64,000 nucleotides of DNA from Roseiarcus sp963824475 (GCA_963824475.1 CAWGPR010000011.1:248001-312000); one strand, 5' to 3'. Positions 52,801 through 62,135 are shown, counted from the first letter of the stretch. Notes: generated by a model not told the origin, from the letters alone. Numbers and translations are program-made.

Positions 52801-53399
52801 GATTCGACCGCGATGGCGAGGATGAGACCGTCCTGATGCTCCTTGGGGTTGATGCGCCTTGTTCCGAACGCCATCGCGAAGCCGGCCAGCAGCAACGACA
52901 CTGCGAGATAAAATGACGTCGAGGGCGCGCCCGGCGTGAGGCGCGCGCGATCGAACGAATCGACCACCATCAAGACGGTCGGCGCCACCGCCTTGAGCTG
53001 AAGCGCCACATAGGGCGCCGACCCGATCAGCGCGATGAGCGCGGCGACTGCGGCGACCGGCTGGGATTTTCCGTACCGCGCCGACACGAAGTCGGCGACG
53101 GTGGTGACGTTCTGCGCGCGGGCGAGATTGGCGACGCGGGCGATGAACGGCGCTCCAAGGCCGATGACGAGAATGGGCCCGATATAAATCGGCAGAAAAT
53201 CAAGCCCGTGCTCGGAGGCGAGCCCGACCGAGCCGTAATAAGTCCAGGAGGTGCAATAGACGGCGAGGCTCAACGCATAGACGATCGGGCGCGAGCGGCC
53301 CGACGTGAAACGCCGTCCGGCACTGTCTCCCCACCAGGCGATGAGGAACAGAAACGAGACATAGCCGATGGCGGTCAGAAAAACCGTCGTGCCGTTCAT
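49872..53399 (-). CDS. Hybrid histidine kinase with sodium/solute symporter-like sensor (CbrA-like)
   Basis: A 1175-residue membrane protein. Residues 1-500 form about 13 helices of the Na+/solute symporter fold (start FLTAIGYVSFLFLIAWWGDSAGRR, then YCTSWTYYGSVG), so it may transport or sense a metabolite. A linker (about 560-640) and a PAS domain (about 655-760) follow, then a coiled segment, HisKA with the phosphorylated His816 in AAASHDILQPLNAARL, an HATPase domain (NALKYT, DTGLGIPPEH, GLGLGLSIVERLG), and a C-terminal receiver domain (about 1050-1170) with Asp1103 in IADYHLDSGDG. CbrA-type kinases control carbon and nitrogen use; no output regulator is adjacent. Single gene. Confidence 0.92.
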   Translation of the reverse strand: MNGTTVFLTAIGYVSFLFLIAWWGDSAGRRFTSGRSRPIVYALSLAVYCTSWTYYGSVGLASEHGLDFLPIYIGPILVIGLGAPFIARVANLARAQNVTTVADFVSARYGKSQPVAAVAALIALIGSAPYVALQLKAVAPTVLMVVDSFDRARLTPGAPSTSFYLAVSLLLAGFAMAFGTRRINPKEHQDGLILAIAVESIVKLVAFLAVGAFVVWRLNSGIIDLTEIAQSDPRIASVIQTPPDPAVWVVTTLLSAFAIVLLPRQFHVAVVENHDQRDIRTAAWLFPTYLVLINLFVAPLAIAGLKVFPSGSINRDLTVLALPLSAGAHGVALLTMVGGLSAATGMVVVESVALAITISNDLVMPLILRRRGAQAPAAEGDIGALVLWVRRIAIVGVLALGFAYERMTGETGLVSIGLLSFAAVAQIAPAFLGGLFWRRGTARGAIAGMTAGALAWFYLLLLPSIRPEHALSSLLAHGPLAIAWLSPASLVAFAPNALVGGVVLALAANVAAFVAFSLTRQPSALERAQASAFAGVGVGGKPQAFRLWRSSTTAGELEGAVARYLGAGRARRAFLTFMRERGLVYDPALEASAQLIRHAEFLLSPAIGASTSRQVLSLLLRPRTVSGQSALKLIDEASAAIQSSRDQLQHALDHARQGITVFDANLALTAWNREFADLFGLPPAMLRHGVGLDEIVRFNAGRGAYGPGDSEDFVAERVASLLFDDEPNRLRLFSTNRVIEVRSARLPDGGIVTTYTDVTQTVQAEEALEAANEMLERRVDERTAELQRLNTELERAKNEADAANLSKTRFLAAASHDILQPLNAARLYASSLTEGVNQIDPEERQNLARNVDVSLEAVEEIIGALLDISRLDAGATRPEISDVPVADLMRTLEIEFAALAPAKGLKLVFVPTKLVVRTDRRLMRRLLQNLISNALKYTLSGRVLVGCRRVRGAVRIEIWDTGLGIPPEHERAVFAEFKRLDQGARVARGLGLGLSIVERLGRVLEHPIGLRSRPGKGSVFFVNAPLGRAAPEPSAEPGAPEPAPAGEPLEGLKVLAIDNEPRVLEGLSVLLKRWGCMVATAHGLEEARSALDAFGAPDVIIADYHLDSGDGVAAIRTLRERFGRSIAAILATADRSPEVSAEASRADVVVMNKPLKPAPLRAQLTRYAALREAAE

Positions 53400-53504
53400 C
53401 TAAAGCCGAGCGTGCGCCCTTTGCTGACTGAGCGGCATCTTAAACCATGACGGCTGTCCGTGGAATTCGACGGCGCCGGCAGGATCGGGCGCTTCCTGGG
53501 CCCC

Positions 53505-54110
53505 TCACCGCCAGGGGTGCGCCGCGGCCGCCTTCTGTTCATGCGCCTCGATCGCGGACGCCTCGACCAGGGTTAGGGCGATGTCGTCAAGCCCTTCGAT
53601 CAGGCACTGCTTGCGGAAGGGGTCGAGCTCGAACCTGACCACGCCGCCGTCGGGACCGCGGATCTCTTGCGCCGGCAGATCGACGGTGAGCGTCGCGTTC
53701 GCGCCGCGCTCGGCGTCGTCATGGAGCTTGGCGAGGTCCTCGGGCGAAACCTTGATCGGGAGGACGCCGTTCTTGAAGCAGTTGTTATAGAAGATGTCTG
53801 CGAAGTCGGTCGCGATGACGCAGCGGACGCCGAAGTCGAGCAGCGCCCAGGGCGCATGCTCGCGCGAGGAGCCGCAGCCGAAATTGTCGCCCGCGACGAT
53901 GATCGCCGCACGGCGGTAGGCCGGCTTGTTGAGGACGAAGTCGGGATTCTCGGATCCATCCTCGCGATAGCGCATCTCCGCGAACAGGCCGGCGCCGAGA
54001 CCGGTGCGCTTGATCGTCTTGAGATATTGCTTGGGGATGATCATGTCGGTGTCGATGTTGTCGATCGGCAGCGGCGCCGCGACTCCGGTCAATGTGGTGA
54101 ACTTGTCCAT
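53505..54110 (-). CDS. leuD: 3-isopropylmalate dehydratase small subunit
   Basis: Forms with LeuC the enzyme of leucine synthesis that interconverts 2- and 3-isopropylmalate. From ATG 54110 the protein has 201 residues, starting MDKFTTLTGVAAPLPIDNID, with TDMIIPKQYLKTIKRTGLG and the substrate-binding loop VAGDNFGCGSSREHAPWALL; FKNGVLPIKV and LDPFRKQCLIEGLDDIALTL follow. These are full-length LeuD features. AGGAA precedes the start; the frame is open to 54206. leuC and leuB are not in the window. Confidence 0.95.
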   Translation of the reverse strand: MDKFTTLTGVAAPLPIDNIDTDMIIPKQYLKTIKRTGLGAGLFAEMRYREDGSENPDFVLNKPAYRRAAIIVAGDNFGCGSSREHAPWALLDFGVRCVIATDFADIFYNNCFKNGVLPIKVSPEDLAKLHDDAERGANATLTVDLPAQEIRGPDGGVVRFELDPFRKQCLIEGLDDIALTLVEASAIEAHEQKAAAAHPWR

Positions 54111-54398
54111 CGGTTCCTGTCTCGATGGCCGGCACGCTCGAACGCAGAGGCCGGCGCAAGGAAAAAGCTGACGCGAGCCTCTAGCAAAGCGCGCTTCAGT
54201 CGGCAACGGCGGTCGCGCGTCTCAGCCGCTTCTCACCCGCAGTCGGGTTCTCCTACGCTCTTGTCATGACGCTCGCAGGCGCCGCCGCAACCACCGTTGC
54301 TTTGCGTTCGGCAAAGGTCGCGGGAGGCGACTGAGCGTCGGCGTGTCGTGAGTTAGCGCGGAAGTCCGCGGCGCGGACTTTCCAGAGAGGCCATGGCT

Positions 54399-55007
54399 TC
54401 AGAGGCGCGCTTCGAGGTCTTTCGCCGCCTCCTCGGGCTGGCGTTCGACGTTGAACGCCTCGACGAAGGCGCCGTTTTTATTCATCAGATAGACGACCGA
54501 ACTGTGGTCCATGGAATAGTCGCCATCCGGCTGCTTCTCGCCCTTGCGGGCGAACACGCGAAAGGTCTTTTCCGCCGCTTCGACCGCCTGGGGGCTGCCG
54601 GACAGTCCGACTATCGCGGGATTGAAGCTGCTCACGTAGTCCTGCATGATCTTCGGCGTGTCGCGGTCGGGGTCGACAGTGATGAACAGGGCGGGAATAG
54701 CCTTGTCCCCCATCTTGGTCAGAATGTCGGAGATGTGCGCGAGCTCGGTCGGACAGACGTCGGGGCAGTGGGTGTATCCGAAATAGACCAGGAACGGCCG
54801 CCCCTTGAGCGTCTGATCGCTGACTGTCTTGCCGTTCCCGTCCTGCAGAGCGAACGGTCCGCCGATCAAAGCGGCGCGCGACCCCCCCCGCGGACTTGTG
54901 AGCGCGAAGGCCGCAAGGCCGAGCGCGGCGGCGACGACCAGGGTCGCGATGACGCGGATCGCTAACGCGCGCGATCGCTGCGCCTTCTTGGCTTCGGCTT
55001 CCGGCAT
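54399..55007 (-). CDS. SCO1/SenC family copper chaperone
   Basis: Membrane-anchored thioredoxin-fold protein for copper delivery to cytochrome oxidase or for redox work. N-terminal anchor IRVIATLVVAAALGLAAFAL (residues about 17-36); thioredoxin domain with YFGYTHCPDVCPTELAHI, whose CxxxC binds copper, and the third ligand His in YSMDHSSVVYLMN. 202 residues from ATG 55007, which has GGAGG 6 bases upstream. Divergent from the LysR gene of the formate dehydrogenase operon. Confidence 0.92.
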   Translation of the reverse strand: MPEAEAKKAQRSRALAIRVIATLVVAAALGLAAFALTSPRGGSRAALIGGPFALQDGNGKTVSDQTLKGRPFLVYFGYTHCPDVCPTELAHISDILTKMGDKAIPALFITVDPDRDTPKIMQDYVSSFNPAIVGLSGSPQAVEAAEKTFRVFARKGEKQPDGDYSMDHSSVVYLMNKNGAFVEAFNVERQPEEAAKDLEARL

Positions 55008-55147
55008 CGGACCTCCATTCAGCGTCGGTCGAAGGCCCAATAGCCCCGAAATAGGGCGATCTCCAGACGACGAAGGAGCTAACCGATAGGAACCCGCTAT
55101 TGACCTTGTGTTTGCCTTCCGCCACGACAAGCGCCTGGATAGGGGTC

Positions 55148-56089
55148 ATGGTGCTCCGTCAACTCGAATATCTCGCGGCGCTTGCGCGGGAAAAGCATTT
55201 TGGCCGCGCCGCGGACGCCTGCCACGTGTCGCAGCCGACCCTATCGGCCGCCATTCGTTTGCTGGAAGAGGATCTCGGGGCGCCGATCGTCGAGCGTGGC
55301 CATCGGTACGTCGGTCTGACCCCGCAAGGGCAGGTGGCCCTGGAGCATGCCCATCGGATTCTCGCCGAGGTCGAGAATCTCCGACGCGGGCTTGACGAGA
55401 TCAACAAAGGCCTCACTGGCCGTCTTCGGATCGGCGCCATTCCGACTGCGCTGCCGATCGTCTCCCAGCTCACGGGTCCATTCTTCAAGCGCTTTCCGGG
55501 CGTGACGGTCGCCATTTTTTCCATGAACAGCCAGGAGATCGATCGCGGAATCGAAGAGTTCGAACTCGATGCGGGCCTCACCTATCTCGACGCCGAACCG
55601 ATTGGGCACGTCAAGGCCAAGCCGCTTTGCGTTGAGGAATATTTGTTCCTCACCCCTGCGACTGGCGAGTTCGCCGGCCGCTCCCAAGTCACATGGCGCG
55701 AGGCGGCCGCAGCGCCCTTGTGCCTGCTGACGCCCGACATGCAGAACCGGCGGATCATCGACGGCGTGTTCCGCTCGGTCGGGGCGAAGCCCATCCCGGC
55801 GGTCGAGACCAACTCGATCTACAACCTCGTCTCACATGTGAGCGCTGGCCAATGGTCGGCGATTGTGCCGCGCCAGCTGTTGCGCTTTTTCGGCGTGCCG
55901 CCGGGCACCCGAGCGATCGAGCTTGTCGAGCCGGTCGCCCAACGCACCATTGGCCTCGTAATGAGCGATCGCGAGCCGCCTTCGCCGCTCGCCCGGAATT
56001 TGTTCGCGATGCAATTGCCCGCCGACATCGCGGCGCTGATCCAGCCGCCAAACCCGCTTGGCGAGGCTGAAGAGCGCGTAAATCGATAG
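55148..56089 (+). CDS. LysR-family regulator of the formate dehydrogenase operon
   Basis: A 313-residue LysR protein: HTH in residues 1-60 (LRQLEYLAALAREKHFGRAA, then CHVSQPTLSAAIRLLEEDLG) and an effector-binding domain from about residue 90 (LRIGAIPTALPIVSQLTGPF). It lies 84 bases ahead of fdsG in the same direction, the place taken by FdsR-like regulators in other formate-oxidising bacteria; control of fds by it is inference. The ATG at 55148 is in frame with an ORF open to 55100; the chosen start begins right at the HTH. Confidence 0.85.
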   Translation: MVLRQLEYLAALAREKHFGRAADACHVSQPTLSAAIRLLEEDLGAPIVERGHRYVGLTPQGQVALEHAHRILAEVENLRRGLDEINKGLTGRLRIGAIPTALPIVSQLTGPFFKRFPGVTVAIFSMNSQEIDRGIEEFELDAGLTYLDAEPIGHVKAKPLCVEEYLFLTPATGEFAGRSQVTWREAAAAPLCLLTPDMQNRRIIDGVFRSVGAKPIPAVETNSIYNLVSHVSAGQWSAIVPRQLLRFFGVPPGTRAIELVEPVAQRTIGLVMSDREPPSPLARNLFAMQLPADIAALIQPPNPLGEAEERVNR

Positions 56090-56173
56090 GGTTCTCCTAT
56101 CGCACCTTCCAAAGGTTCAATTTGAACCTCAGCCTCCGCGAGCGCATCTTTGTAGAGGACCAGGGAGGATGTC

Positions 56174-56656
56174 TTGTCCGGCCGAACGGCCTTTGATGTG
56201 GATTTGGCGCGAACGTTGATCGAACGTAAGCGTGCGATGCGTGGGCCCATGCTGCCGATCCTGCACGATTTGCAGGAGCAGTTCGGCTATATCGACGAGT
56301 GCGTAATCCCCCTTCTAGCCGATGCGCTCAATGTCTCGCGAGCCGAAACGCTTGGCGCGATCAGCTTTTATCACGATTTCCGCCGCTCGCCGGTCGATGG
56401 CCGAGTGTTGAAGCTGTGCCGCGCCGAATCCTGTCAGGCCATGGGTTGCGAAGACCTCGTTTCTCATCTCGCCGCCTGTCACGGGATCAAGGTCGACGTC
56501 GAGGACGATCGGGCCGAACTTCACGTCGAAACCGTCTACTGCCTCGGCAATTGCGCCCTATCTCCGGCAGCGCTGCTCGACGGGGAGCCGATCGGCCGCC
56601 TTGACCGCGATCGCATCGACGCGATCGTCGCCGACGCGCAAGGAAGGACGCAATGA
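56174..56656 (+). CDS. fdsG: NAD-dependent formate dehydrogenase gamma subunit
   Basis: NuoE-like subunit that relays electrons from formate to the flavin. The 160-residue protein has the thioredoxin-like [2Fe-2S] site: CRAESCQAMGC and VYCLGNCALSP. PILHDLQEQFGYIDE at the start and ISFYHDFRR are typical. It starts at a TTG (56174) with GGGAGG 5 bases upstream; an ATG at 56169 is in another frame. The end overlaps the ATG of fdsB (ATGA at 56653), so translation is coupled. Confidence 0.93.
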   Translation: MSGRTAFDVDLARTLIERKRAMRGPMLPILHDLQEQFGYIDECVIPLLADALNVSRAETLGAISFYHDFRRSPVDGRVLKLCRAESCQAMGCEDLVSHLAACHGIKVDVEDDRAELHVETVYCLGNCALSPAALLDGEPIGRLDRDRIDAIVADAQGRTQ

Positions 56657-58209
56657 GCGTGCGCGTCTTCGTGCCTCAGGATTCTTCGGCGCTGTCGGTC
56701 GGCGCGGACATGGTCGCGGGCGCGATTGTCGAGGAAGCGCGCCACCGCGGCCTCGACATTGAGCTTGTGCGCACTGGGTCGCGCGGCCTCTTTTGGCTCG
56801 AGCCGCTCGTCGAGGTCGAGACCCCCGCTGGCCGCGTCGGCTATGGTCCGGTCGCGCCCGGCGAGGCGGCTCAATTGTTCGACGCGGACTTCTTGAGCGG
56901 CGGCGCTCATCCCAAGGCGCTCGGCCGCGTCGAGGAGATTCCTTATCTCGCCAGGCAGCAGCGCCTCATCTTCGCCCGCTGTGGGCTGACGGACCCGCTG
57001 TCGCTTGACGATTATCGCCGTCATGGCGGGCTTCGGGGCCTCGAACGCGCGCTGGCGCTTGGGCCGAAGGCGACGATCGAGGAGGTTTTGGCCTCGGGCC
57101 TGCGCGGGCGTGGCGGGGCCGGTTTCCCGACCGGGATCAAATGGCGCACGACCGCCGGAATCGACGCCGATCAGAAGTACGTCGTCTGCAACGCCGACGA
57201 AGGCGACAGCGGCACGTTCGCCGACCGGATGCTGATGGAAGGCGATCCCTTCCTCCTGATCGAAGGCATGGCCATCGCGGCGCTCGCCGTCGGCGCGACG
57301 ATAGGCTACGTCTATATCCGCTCCGAATATCCGCACGCATTCGCCACGTTTGGGCGGGCGATCGAGCGGGCGCGGGCCGCGGGGCTGCTAGGGCCGAGCG
57401 TGCTCGGCTCGGCCCATGCTTTCGATCTCGAGGCCAAACTCGGCGCCGGCGCCTATATCTGCGGCGAAGAAACGTCGCTTCTGGAAAGCCTGGAGGGAAA
57501 GCGCGGGCAAATTCGCGCCAAACCGCCATTACCTGCGATCAAAGGCCTGTTCGGCAAGCCGACGGTCATCAACAATGTGCTGAGCTTCGCCTCGACGCCA
57601 TGGATCCTGGAGCACGGCGCGAAGGGCTACGCCGCTTATGGCGTCGGGCGGTCGCTCGGTTCGCAGCCGTTCCAGCTTGCCGGCAACGTCCGCTACGGCG
57701 GGCTCATCGAACTCGCATTTGGCGCAGCCTTGCGCGATCTCGTCGAAGAGTTCGGCGGCGGAACGCGCACCGGCCGGCCGATCCGCGCGGTTCAGGTCGG
57801 CGGACCGCTTGGGGCTTATTTTCCGGCCTCCCTTCTCGATACGCCGCTCGACTATGAGTCGATGGCCGCGGCCAGCGGCATGCTGGGCCATGGCGGGCTT
57901 GTGGTGTTCGACGACAGCGTCGACATGGCGCACCAGGCCCGTTTCGCGTTCGAGTTCTGCGCCAAGGAAAGCTGCGGCAAATGCACGCCGTGCCGGATCG
58001 GCTCGGTCCGCGGGGTCGAGACGGTCGACAAGATCATCGCCGGTCGGGACCGCCAAAAAAACCTCCAGCTCTTGCGCGATCTTTGCGAGGTGATGACCGA
58101 CGGCTCGCTCTGCGCTCTCGGCGGGCTCGCGCCCATGCCCGTCCTCAGCGCGCTCAATCATTTCAGCGAGGATTTCGCCAAGGCGCCGGCGCGCGTCGCG
58201 GCGGAGTAG
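56653..58209 (+). CDS. fdsB: NAD-dependent formate dehydrogenase beta subunit
   Basis: NuoF-like flavoprotein (518 residues) that reduces NAD+. The N-terminal ~120 residues are the NuoE-like thioredoxin part characteristic of FdsB; the NuoF core shows GRGGAGFPTG at residues 152-161 (NADH site), CNADEGDSGTFADR (FMN), GAYICGEETSLLESLEGKRG, and the [4Fe-4S] motif ESCGKCTPC with Cys441, Cys444 and Cys447. It is followed by fdsA after 11 bases. All cofactor motifs are intact, unlike the frameshifted fdsA behind it. Confidence 0.95.
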   Translation: MSVRVFVPQDSSALSVGADMVAGAIVEEARHRGLDIELVRTGSRGLFWLEPLVEVETPAGRVGYGPVAPGEAAQLFDADFLSGGAHPKALGRVEEIPYLARQQRLIFARCGLTDPLSLDDYRRHGGLRGLERALALGPKATIEEVLASGLRGRGGAGFPTGIKWRTTAGIDADQKYVVCNADEGDSGTFADRMLMEGDPFLLIEGMAIAALAVGATIGYVYIRSEYPHAFATFGRAIERARAAGLLGPSVLGSAHAFDLEAKLGAGAYICGEETSLLESLEGKRGQIRAKPPLPAIKGLFGKPTVINNVLSFASTPWILEHGAKGYAAYGVGRSLGSQPFQLAGNVRYGGLIELAFGAALRDLVEEFGGGTRTGRPIRAVQVGGPLGAYFPASLLDTPLDYESMAAASGMLGHGGLVVFDDSVDMAHQARFAFEFCAKESCGKCTPCRIGSVRGVETVDKIIAGRDRQKNLQLLRDLCEVMTDGSLCALGGLAPMPVLSALNHFSEDFAKAPARVAAE

Positions 58210-58220
58210 GAGACGAGCCC

Positions 58221-61068
58221 ATGGCGCTGTTGCAAGAACTTGATACGGGCACGCCGATCCGCACTGGCGAAGCGACCGTCACGCTGACCATCGACGGACG
58301 CAAGGTCAGCGTCCCTCTGGGAACGTCGGTGATGGCCGCGGCCGCCCTCATCGACAATCCGATCCCCAAACTCTGCGCAACCGACAGCCTCGAGGCTTTC
58401 GGCTCCTGCCGCCTGTGCCTGGTTGAAATCGAAGGCCGCAAGGGGACGCCGGCTTCCTGCACCACTCCGGCAGAGCAGGGGATGATTGTCCGCACTCGAA
58501 CGCCGCGGCTCGAGCGGCTGCGCCGGGGCGTGATGGAGCTCTATGCGTCCGATCATCCGCTCGACACCTTAACGTCCAGCGCCAACGGCGATAGCGAGCT
58601 CCAGACCCAGGCGGCGATCGTCGGCCTCCGCGAGGTGCGCTATGGTCGAGACGGCGCCAATCATCTCAACGCCCAGGTCGACGCGTCCAATCCCTATTTC
58701 ATCTTCGACCCCGCGGCATGCATCGTCTGTTCGCGCTGCGTGCGCGCCTGCGAGGAGGTCCAGGGCACGTTCGCGCTGACGATCTTGGGGCGCGGCTTCG
58801 AGTCCAAAGTGGGAACCGGCGGCGCCGATTTCCTGTCGTCCGAATGCGTGTCCTGCGGCGCCTGCGTGCAGGCCTGCCCGACCTCGGCGCTCAACGAAAA
58901 GTCGGTCATCGAAATGGGAGCGCCGGAGCGCACGGTGGTGACGACCTGCGCCTATTGCGGGGTCGGCTGCGCCTTCAAGGCGGAGCTGAAGGGCGACGAG
59001 GTCGTTCGCATGATCCCCTACAAGGCCGGTAAGGCCAACGAGGGCCATTCCTGCGTCAAGGGGCGGTTCGCCTACGGCTACGCCACCCACAAAGACCGCA
59101 TGCTCAAGCCGATGATCCGCGAGCGGATCGAGGATCCGTGGCGCGAAGTCTCCTGGGACGAGGCGATCGCCTATGCGGCCAACGAATTCAAGCGCATCCA
59201 GGCGAAGTATGGGCGCGACTCGGTCGGGGCGATCAGTTCCTCCCGCTGCACCAACGAGGAAGTGTTCCTGGTTCAGAAGATGGTTCGCGCCGGATTCCAC
59301 AACAACAATGTCGACACCTGCGCGCGCGTCTGCCACTCGCCGACCGGCTTCGGGCTCTCCAAGACCTACGGCACCTCGGCGGGCACGCAGGATTTCAAGT
59401 CCGTCGAGAAGGCGGACGTCGTCATGGTCATCGGGGCGAACCCGACCGACGCCCATCCGGTTTTCGCTTCTCGCCTCAAGAAGCGTCTGCGCGCCGGCGT
59501 CCGCCTCATCGTCATCGATCCGCGCCGCACCGATCTGGTCAAGAGCCCGCACGTTGAGGCCGACTACCATCTCGCCCTTAGGCCGGGAACCAATGTCGCG
59601 GTTCTCAACGCGTTGGCCCATGTCGTTGTCACCGAGGGCCTTGTCGATGAGGCCTTTGTTCGCGAACGCTGCGATCTGGCCAATTTCGAGTTCCTGGGCG
59701 CGGTTCGTCGCCGATCCGCATCATTCGCCTGAGGCGACGGCGGCGGCGACAGGCATCGATCCCAGCGAGCTGCGCGCGGCTGCGCGTCTCTATGCGAAGG
59801 CCGGCAATGCGGCGATCTATTACGGGCTCGGCGTCACCGAGCACAGCCAAGGCTCGACGGCGGTGATGGGGATCGCCAATCTCGCCATGGCGACCGGAAA
59901 CATCGGCCGCGAAGGCGTTGGGGTCAATCCGCTGCGCGGCCAGAACAATGTGCAGGGCTCATGCGACATGGGCTCGTTCCCGCACGAGTTCCCCGGCTAC
60001 CGTCACGTGTCCACCGACGCGGTCCGCGAGATCTTCGAGCGCCTGTGGGGGGCGCCGCTCAGCAATGAGCCGGGCCTGCGCATTCCCAACATGATCGACG
60101 AGGCGATCGACGGTTCATTCAAATGGCTCTACGTGCAGGGTGAGGACATCGCGCAGTCTGACCCGGACACCAAGCACATCACCTCGGGCTTGCGGGCGAT
60201 GGAATGCGTGGTCGTGCAGGATCTTTTCCTCAACGAGACCGCGCGCTACGCCCATGTGTTCCTGCCCGGCGCGTCGTTTCTGGAAAAGGACGGCACGTTC
60301 ACCAACGCCGAGCGTCGCATCAGCCGCGTGCGCCAGGCGATTCCTCCCCTTGCCGGCATGGCCGACTGGGAGGCGACGATGGCCCTCGCCAACGCGATCG
60401 GCGCGCCGATGCACTACAAGCATCCAAGCGAGATCATGGACGAGATCGCCGCCACAACGCCGACCTTCAAGGGCGTGTCCTACGCCCGGCTGGACGAACT
60501 CGGCTCGATCCAGTGGCCATGCAATGATGCGGCGCCGACCGGCACGCCGGTCATGCACGTCGACCGCTTCGTGCGCGGCAAGGGCCAGTTCATGCTGACC
60601 GAATTTGTCGCCACCGAGGAACGCGTCGGGCCGCGCTTCCCGCTTCTGCTGACGACCGGCCGGATCCTGTCGCAATACAACGTCGGCGCCCAGACAGCAC
60701 GCACCGCCAACGAGCTCTGGCATGACGAGGACGTGCTCGAGATTCATCCCTTCGACGCCGAACAGCGCGGCGTGCGCGACGGCGATCTGGTGGCGCTGAC
60801 GAGCCGCACCGGCGAGATTTCGCTGCACGCCAAGATCACCGAGCGCGTGCAGCCCGGTGTCGTGTATACGACCTTCCATCATGCCGTCACCGGCGCTAAC
60901 GTGGTCACCACCGACTATTCCGATTGGGCGACCAACTGCCCCGAATACAAGGTGACGGCGGTCCAGGTGCGACGAACCAACCATTTCTCCGACTGGCAGG
61001 TGCGCGATCGCGAGCAGGCGGTCTCGGAGCGCCGGATCGAGAAGGCGTTGGCCGATGCGGCCGAATGA
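58221..61068 (+). pseudogene. fdsA: NAD-dependent formate dehydrogenase alpha (molybdenum) subunit, single-base frameshift
   Basis: Catalytic subunit that oxidises formate at a bis-MGD molybdenum centre. N-terminal [2Fe-2S] domain with Cys52, Cys63, Cys66 and Cys80; ferredoxin-type clusters (CIVCSRCVRACEE, CVSCGACVQACP); the FdhF-like cluster CAYCGVGC; molybdenum-ligand Cys371 in CARVCHSPTGFG. The frame breaks at about 59694 after NFEF: frame 1 ends at 59732, while the rest (WARFVADPHHSPE...) continues in the next frame to TGA 61066-61068. Removing one base (the second C of TTCC) gives 948 residues, the family size. If real, formate oxidation by this operon is lost; the frameshift is the only defect seen. 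Confidence 0.9.
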
Positions 61069-61888
61069 GGGTCCGGGCTCGATCGACGTTCCAGTCCGGA
61101 CCTTTTCCTATGATTCCGGCGCGAGCGGGCCTGAGCTTACACGCGCGATCGCAGTCGAAGCGCCCGTTCAGGTCGTCATAGGCGGCGCGCCCTTCGCCGT
61201 CATGATGGCGACGCCGCAGGACCTGGAGGATTTCGCCTACGGTTTTGCGCTGACTGAACAGATCGCCGAGACGATCAAGGATATTCGGGGCGTTGAGGTC
61301 GAGCGCGTCGAGGAGGGCTGGAAGCTTAAGATTGCGCTTTCCGGCGAACGATTGCAGGCCCATCTGGCGCGCGGTCGGGCGATGAGCGGACGCACGGGCT
61401 GCGGCCTCTGCGGCATCGAGGATTTTTCGCAGATGCCTTCTCCTCGCCCGCCGCTCAATGAGCAGCCTCCGATGGCGCCCGCCGCCATTCGCGCCGCCCT
61501 TGAGGAACTCGAGACGCGACAGCCCCTCAATCACTTAACCCGCGCCGTCCATGCCGCCGCGTGGTGCGGACGAGATGGGACAATCGTCTTGGTCCGCGAG
61601 GACGTCGGCCGACACAATGCGCTCGACAAGGCGATCGGCGCGCTCGCGCGCGCAGGCGTTGCGCCCGACAGCGGGTTTTTTGCCATCACCAGCCGCTGTT
61701 CGTTCGAGATGGTGGCGAAAACGGCGATCTTTGGCGCGGGGACCCTGGTGGCGGTTTCGGCGCCAACCTCGCTTGCGCTCGAGCGCGCTCAGCGTTTCGG
61801 CGTGCGCCTGATCGCTGTCGCCCGCCGCGACCAGGCGCTATGCTTTGAGGCCGGGAAGGACGAAGCGAGCGGAGGATTGGCGGCTTGA
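61055..61888 (+). CDS. fdhD: Formate dehydrogenase accessory sulfurtransferase
   Basis: Transfers sulfur to the molybdenum cofactor before insertion into formate dehydrogenase. The 277 residues contain the twin-cysteine loop TGCGLCGIEDF, FAYGFALTEQI, HAAAWCGRDGTIVLVREDVGRHNALDK and GFFAITSRCSFEMVAKTAIFG, all FdhD marks. Its start overlaps the end of fdsA by 14 bases and its stop overlaps the TTG of fdsD, so the operon is tightly packed. The order fdsG-B-A-fdhD-fdsD is the standard one. Confidence 0.95.
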   Translation: MRPNEGPGSIDVPVRTFSYDSGASGPELTRAIAVEAPVQVVIGGAPFAVMMATPQDLEDFAYGFALTEQIAETIKDIRGVEVERVEEGWKLKIALSGERLQAHLARGRAMSGRTGCGLCGIEDFSQMPSPRPPLNEQPPMAPAAIRAALEELETRQPLNHLTRAVHAAAWCGRDGTIVLVREDVGRHNALDKAIGALARAGVAPDSGFFAITSRCSFEMVAKTAIFGAGTLVAVSAPTSLALERAQRFGVRLIAVARRDQALCFEAGKDEASGGLAA

Positions 61889-62118
61889 CGACCGGCAAGA
61901 TCGACAAACTCGTCCGCATGGCCAATCAGATCGGCGAATTCTACGCCGCGATGCCCGAGCGGGAAGCGACCGAGGGGGCCGCGTCGCATCTGCGCATGTA
62001 CTGGACTCCGAAGATGATCCGCGAGATCATCGCCTTCGCCGATCAAGGCCATTCCGGCCTCAACGCGATCGCGGCGCGCGCGGTCCAATCGTTGAAAGGG
62101 ACCGCGACGGCCGCCTGA
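61885..62118 (+). CDS. fdsD: NAD-dependent formate dehydrogenase delta subunit
   Basis: Small subunit (77 residues) of the soluble formate dehydrogenase, needed for assembly or activity. KIDKLVRMANQIGEFYAAMP then HLRMYWTPKMIREIIAFADQ is the conserved core. It begins at a TTG overlapping the fdhD stop (TTGA) and ends 17 bases before the next gene. Confidence 0.93.
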   Translation: MTTGKIDKLVRMANQIGEFYAAMPEREATEGAASHLRMYWTPKMIREIIAFADQGHSGLNAIAARAVQSLKGTATAA

Positions 62119-62135
62119 AACCCTGCGGGCCCTGA

